The notes beneath the pieces were generated by a model. The model ran no database searches, had not been told where the DNA came from, and saw nothing but the letters and a program-made list of their open reading frames with translations. A DNA stretch of 7,713 nucleotides, taken from NCBI GenBank assembly GCA_035353175.1, contig DAOPZC010000124.1:1-7713 (forward strand). Direction: 5' to 3'. Position 1 is the stretch's first letter. Each line of letters opens with the position of its first letter. Made by a program: the position numbers and the translations under genes. This DNA is from DAOPZC01 sp035353175 (GTDB lineage: Bacteria > Verrucomicrobiota > Kiritimatiellia > RFP12 > UBA1067). Positions 4,922 through 7,713 of this stretch are shown here, one piece after another.

Positions 4922-7713
4922 ATGAAAGACATGCGCAAGTGGGGGATCATCATGCTGGCTGGCGGTGCGTTCGCGGCATGTGGGCAGACGAACTGGTTGA
5001 CGAACGGCGGTTTCGGCGCGGGCGAGAAGTCCCCGGCAGGATGGGGCATGCCCAAGGCGGGCGGCGCGTGGCTTGAAACCGGCGGCAGCGGCGACGGCGC
5101 GTGCGTGGCGGTTTCAGGGGACGGCACGACCGACGGCGCGTGGACTTCTGATCCCGTCGATTTCCTGCCCGGCCGCGTGTATCGCCTTTCGTTCATTGTG
5201 CGGGGCGAGGAGGCGGGCGGCGGCACCGTGGTCTGCGGCCCCTCGTTCGCTAACGTGGACATCGGCGTGCCGGGAAAAGAGTGGGTGCAGCACGAGAATG
5301 TATTCGCCGCGCCGCTGCGGAAAGACATGTTGACCTCTCCGGTGCGACTCGGGCAGTGGCAGCTGAAAGGGCGCGCCGTCTTTGATGACGTGCGGCTGTC
5401 GCCGGTGCTTCCGGTTCACGCCGCGTTCGGCGAAGGGGCGCTTGGTGAAGGCGAGAAGCTTGAGGGCAACCGGTATATCTTCGACGCGCCTTTCGGTAGC
5501 GAGAGCCGGAACCACAGCCGTCCCTTGTTGGGTTTTACGGCTCATTACAATACGGAGCGCTGGTGCTTCGGCGAGGGTGCTGCGGTGACTTATCGGCACG
5601 ATCTGGCCGGGCGCAAGCTTTTGTCGGGCGCGATTGAAGTGAACAGCGGATATTTCGTTTCCGGGCGGCTGATGATCGACGCGTCGCTGGATGCGAAAGA
5701 GTGGGAACATGTGGGCGTGCTGACCAACACGGGCGGCGTGAAGGTGGAACTGCCCGCGAAGATGTTTCCGGCGGAGGCGGTGTATGTGCGCCTGCGTGGC
5801 GCCAAGCCGCCCTGCAGCCTGCAGGTCCACGGCTATCGCTTCGAGGGGACTGTCGATGGCGACCCCGCGATGTTCGCCGGTTCGACGCGGTATATCGAGA
5901 CGGAATCGTATCGGCCGCGAATCCGCGTGCAGGTGCGGGGGCTCGGCGAAGCGCTGCCCGGCGGCGAGAACCTTGCGGATTTGCGCGTGCAGAATGCGAC
6001 GGGAGCACCGTTGACGACGGAGGCCCGCGTCGTTTTCTCGCGTCCCGGTGATGTCGCGCGCACGAACGCGGTGGCCGTGGCGATTCCGGGCGCGGGCGCG
6101 TTCGATGTCCGGATCCCGTATGAGGTGCCGGGCGTCGGCATGTGGCAGATGGAGGTCAGTCTGGGCGACGCCTTCACGGCCCGCAGCGCGATTCGCGTGC
6201 CCGAGTATTACGACGACGCCTACGGCGAGGTCATCCCCGTGAACAACCCCAAGCTGAACCTGTGGCGGGCGTCTTCCGGCTGGAAAATCCCGCAATTCCG
6301 GGGGCTGCCGCGGCAGATCGCCAAGTCGCTCGCGTTGCGCGTGGCCAAGAACGAGTGGGAGGCCGTCCAGCTGGTGGTCGCGCCGAACGAGGCACTGACA
6401 AATCTGACGGTTGCGGTTTCGGATCTCACCTATGGCAAGGGCAAGATTCCGGCCGCTCAGGTCTCTGTTTTGCGCGTGGCCTATGTGCCGGTCACAAAGA
6501 AGACCGACAGCACGGGAACACTGGCCGAATGGCCGGACCCGCTGGTGCCGCAGGGCGCGCCGCTGACGGTCGGGGCGGGCCGGAGCCAGCCGTTCTGGAT
6601 CCGCGTGAAGGCATCGAAGGATACGCCTGCCGGCATTTACCGCGGCACGGTGACTGTCCAGGCTGAGGGCGTGAAGGTCATGACCGTGCTGAACGTGGAG
6701 GTTTATGATTTCGCGTTGCCGGACACCCTGACGTGCGAGACCGCGTTCGGGTTCAGCCCGCAGACGGTTTGGCGATATCATCAGGTGACCGAGCCCTCGC
6801 AGCGGCGCGAGGTGCTGGACAAGTACCTGCGCAGTTTGGGCGAGCACCGCATCTCGCCGTATAACCCCGCGCCGATGGACGGCTGGAGCGTGACGTGGAC
6901 CGGCCAGAATCCCTGGCACGGCGGGAACGTCGTGACGGACGAGAAGGCGGAAGGTCAAGGTTCGCTCCTAGTGCGCGATGCCAGCGAACAGCAGAACGTG
7001 GGCGCTTCCTGCCAACTGCCGGTGGCGCTGCCGGAGAAAGGCCTCAAAATCACCTTTAAGCACAAGACCGATCAGGCGCGGAAGTTCCTGTTCTCGATGA
7101 ACTACCTGAAAGCGGACGGTGCTTGGATGCCGGGCTGCAACACCGACATCGCGATCGAAGGCAAGCCCGAATGGCAAACCTTCGAGACCGTCCAGACGGC
7201 GTTTCCGAAAGAGGCGGTGTCGTGCCGTTTCACGCTCTGGGCCGCGGGTTATCAGGAGCCGGGCATGGCGACGGGAAGCCTGTGGGTGGACGGGCTGAAG
7301 GTGTCGGATGCGGCGAGCGACAAGGAACTGGTAGAGGGGGGCGCATTTGAGCCTGTGGATATCAACGCGGTCAATCCGGTCTTCGACTGGAAAAGCTGGG
7401 ACGCGGCGATGGAGCGGGCCTTCAGCGAGTACCGCTTCAACTCCTTCTCCATGCGGGTTGAAGGGTTGGGCGGCGGAACCTTTCACGAGCGGTACGAGCC
7501 GTCGTTCCTGGGGTATCCCGAGAGTTCGCCTGAGTACGATCTCCTGTTCGGAAAATATCTGAAGGGCATCGAGGCTCACCTGAAGGAAAAGGGCTGGCTC
7601 GACAAGGCGTACGTCTACTGGTTCGACGAGCCAGACCCCAAGGACTACGCGTTTGTGATGAACGGCTTCGCCAAGCTGAAGAAGCACGCGCCGGGGCTGC
7701 GCCGCATGCTGAC
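4922..7713 (+). CDS. Secreted multidomain GH123/DUF4091-type glycoside hydrolase, 3' end outside window
   Basis: The visible part is 930 codons and runs off the right edge. The start at 4922 follows AAAGGGGGA and opens a short leader, residues 1-20, ending GAFAACGQ; cleavage after AFA is likely, and Met4 is an alternative start. Residues about 23-160 look like a CBM4/9-type jelly roll (LTNGGFG opening, closing strand FDDVRL at 154-159). Residues about 165-310 resemble a discoidin-like sandwich (VYVRLRG at 287-293), and about 325-425 an Ig-like domain. Residues about 455-600 match the N-terminal sandwich of GH123 proteins, with VAKNEWEAVQLVV (474-486) and AGIYRGTVTV (570-579). The catalytic barrel starts near 605 (AFGFS). 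It is interrupted at about 655-810 by another jelly roll (LWVDGLKV, 787-794), then resumes with GGGTFHE (850-856) and YWFDEPDPKDY. Asp902-Glu903 fit the GH123 catalytic DE pair of substrate-assisted beta-N-acetylgalactosaminidases. Many DUF4091 relatives have untested specificity, so GalNAc cleavage is only a hypothesis. Confidence 0.8.
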   Translation, partial: MKDMRKWGIIMLAGGAFAACGQTNWLTNGGFGAGEKSPAGWGMPKAGGAWLETGGSGDGACVAVSGDGTTDGAWTSDPVDFLPGRVYRLSFIVRGEEAGGGTVVCGPSFANVDIGVPGKEWVQHENVFAAPLRKDMLTSPVRLGQWQLKGRAVFDDVRLSPVLPVHAAFGEGALGEGEKLEGNRYIFDAPFGSESRNHSRPLLGFTAHYNTERWCFGEGAAVTYRHDLAGRKLLSGAIEVNSGYFVSGRLMIDASLDAKEWEHVGVLTNTGGVKVELPAKMFPAEAVYVRLRGAKPPCSLQVHGYRFEGTVDGDPAMFAGSTRYIETESYRPRIRVQVRGLGEALPGGENLADLRVQNATGAPLTTEARVVFSRPGDVARTNAVAVAIPGAGAFDVRIPYEVPGVGMWQMEVSLGDAFTARSAIRVPEYYDDAYGEVIPVNNPKLNLWRASSGWKIPQFRGLPRQIAKSLALRVAKNEWEAVQLVVAPNEALTNLTVAVSDLTYGKGKIPAAQVSVLRVAYVPVTKKTDSTGTLAEWPDPLVPQGAPLTVGAGRSQPFWIRVKASKDTPAGIYRGTVTVQAEGVKVMTVLNVEVYDFALPDTLTCETAFGFSPQTVWRYHQVTEPSQRREVLDKYLRSLGEHRISPYNPAPMDGWSVTWTGQNPWHGGNVVTDEKAEGQGSLLVRDASEQQNVGASCQLPVALPEKGLKITFKHKTDQARKFLFSMNYLKADGAWMPGCNTDIAIEGKPEWQTFETVQTAFPKEAVSCRFTLWAAGYQEPGMATGSLWVDGLKVSDAASDKELVEGGAFEPVDINAVNPVFDWKSWDAAMERAFSEYRFNSFSMRVEGLGGGTFHERYEPSFLGYPESSPEYDLLFGKYLKGIEAHLKEKGWLDKAYVYWFDEPDPKDYAFVMNGFAKLKKHAPGLRRML

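Noticed and set aside
4922..4987. Lipoprotein signal with Cys20 in the glycosidase
   Set aside because: The residues before Cys20 are F-A-A, with Phe where a lipobox usually has Leu, Val or Ile; ordinary signal peptidase I cleavage after AFA is at least as likely, so it is not called a lipoprotein.
3724..5328. Antisense open frame of 534 codons across the NTN hydrolase and the start of the glycosidase
   Set aside because: Low-complexity Arg/His/Ala composition and no motifs; it crosses two well-supported genes and a promoter region on the other strand.
5114..6958. Antisense open frame of 614 codons across the glycosidase gene
   Set aside because: It is an antisense frame without stops, as expected opposite a GC-rich gene. 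Its translation is rich in Arg, His and Pro without recognisable motifs, while the + strand frame carries clear family motifs throughout.
1..7713. tRNA, rRNA, CRISPR array, transposase, insertion sequence ends
   Set aside because: No cloverleaf, repeat-spacer pattern, transposase motif or long terminal inverted repeats could be found by reading both strands.

Overview
The window is a GC-rich stretch with four genes, all on the + strand, closely packed and all apparently exported or membrane-anchored. No taxonomic marker gene is present. The best guess for the source is a polysaccharide-degrading bacterium of the PVC group (Kiritimatiellota, Lentisphaerota or Verrucomicrobiota). This rests on the GC-rich coding style, the large multidomain GH123/DUF4091-type glycosidase, and its secreted hydrolase neighbours. 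It is an inference from gene content, not a proof.

Layout. Bases 1-161 are non-coding and crowded with short palindromes and direct repeats, followed by an extended -10 promoter-like element. Bases 162-1898 encode a long ABC-transporter solute-binding protein of the iron/Fbp-like type with an N-terminal membrane anchor. Bases 1899-1996 form an intergenic region with an AT-rich promoter-like element and an AACGG/CCGTT operator-like array. Bases 1997-3697 encode a secreted alpha/beta hydrolase (Ser183, Asp272, His301) with an extra C-terminal beta-rich domain. Bases 3694-4851 encode a secreted C45/acyltransferase-like NTN hydrolase whose start overlaps the preceding stop as ATGA. After a 70-base gap, a gene starting at 4922 runs off the right edge. 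It encodes a secreted glycoside hydrolase of the GH123/DUF4091 type with several beta-sandwich modules and a DE catalytic pair at residues 902-903.

How they may work together (inference). The hydrolase, NTN amidase/acyltransferase and GH123-like enzyme would act outside the cytoplasm. An ester cleaver, an amide cleaver and a glycosidase whose known relatives cut beta-GalNAc could jointly strip and depolymerise an acylated amino-sugar glycan. The solute-binding protein could belong to a separate transport locus to the left, because a distinct promoter-like element separates it from the three enzymes. No RNA gene, mobile element, CRISPR array or clear intrinsic terminator was found.
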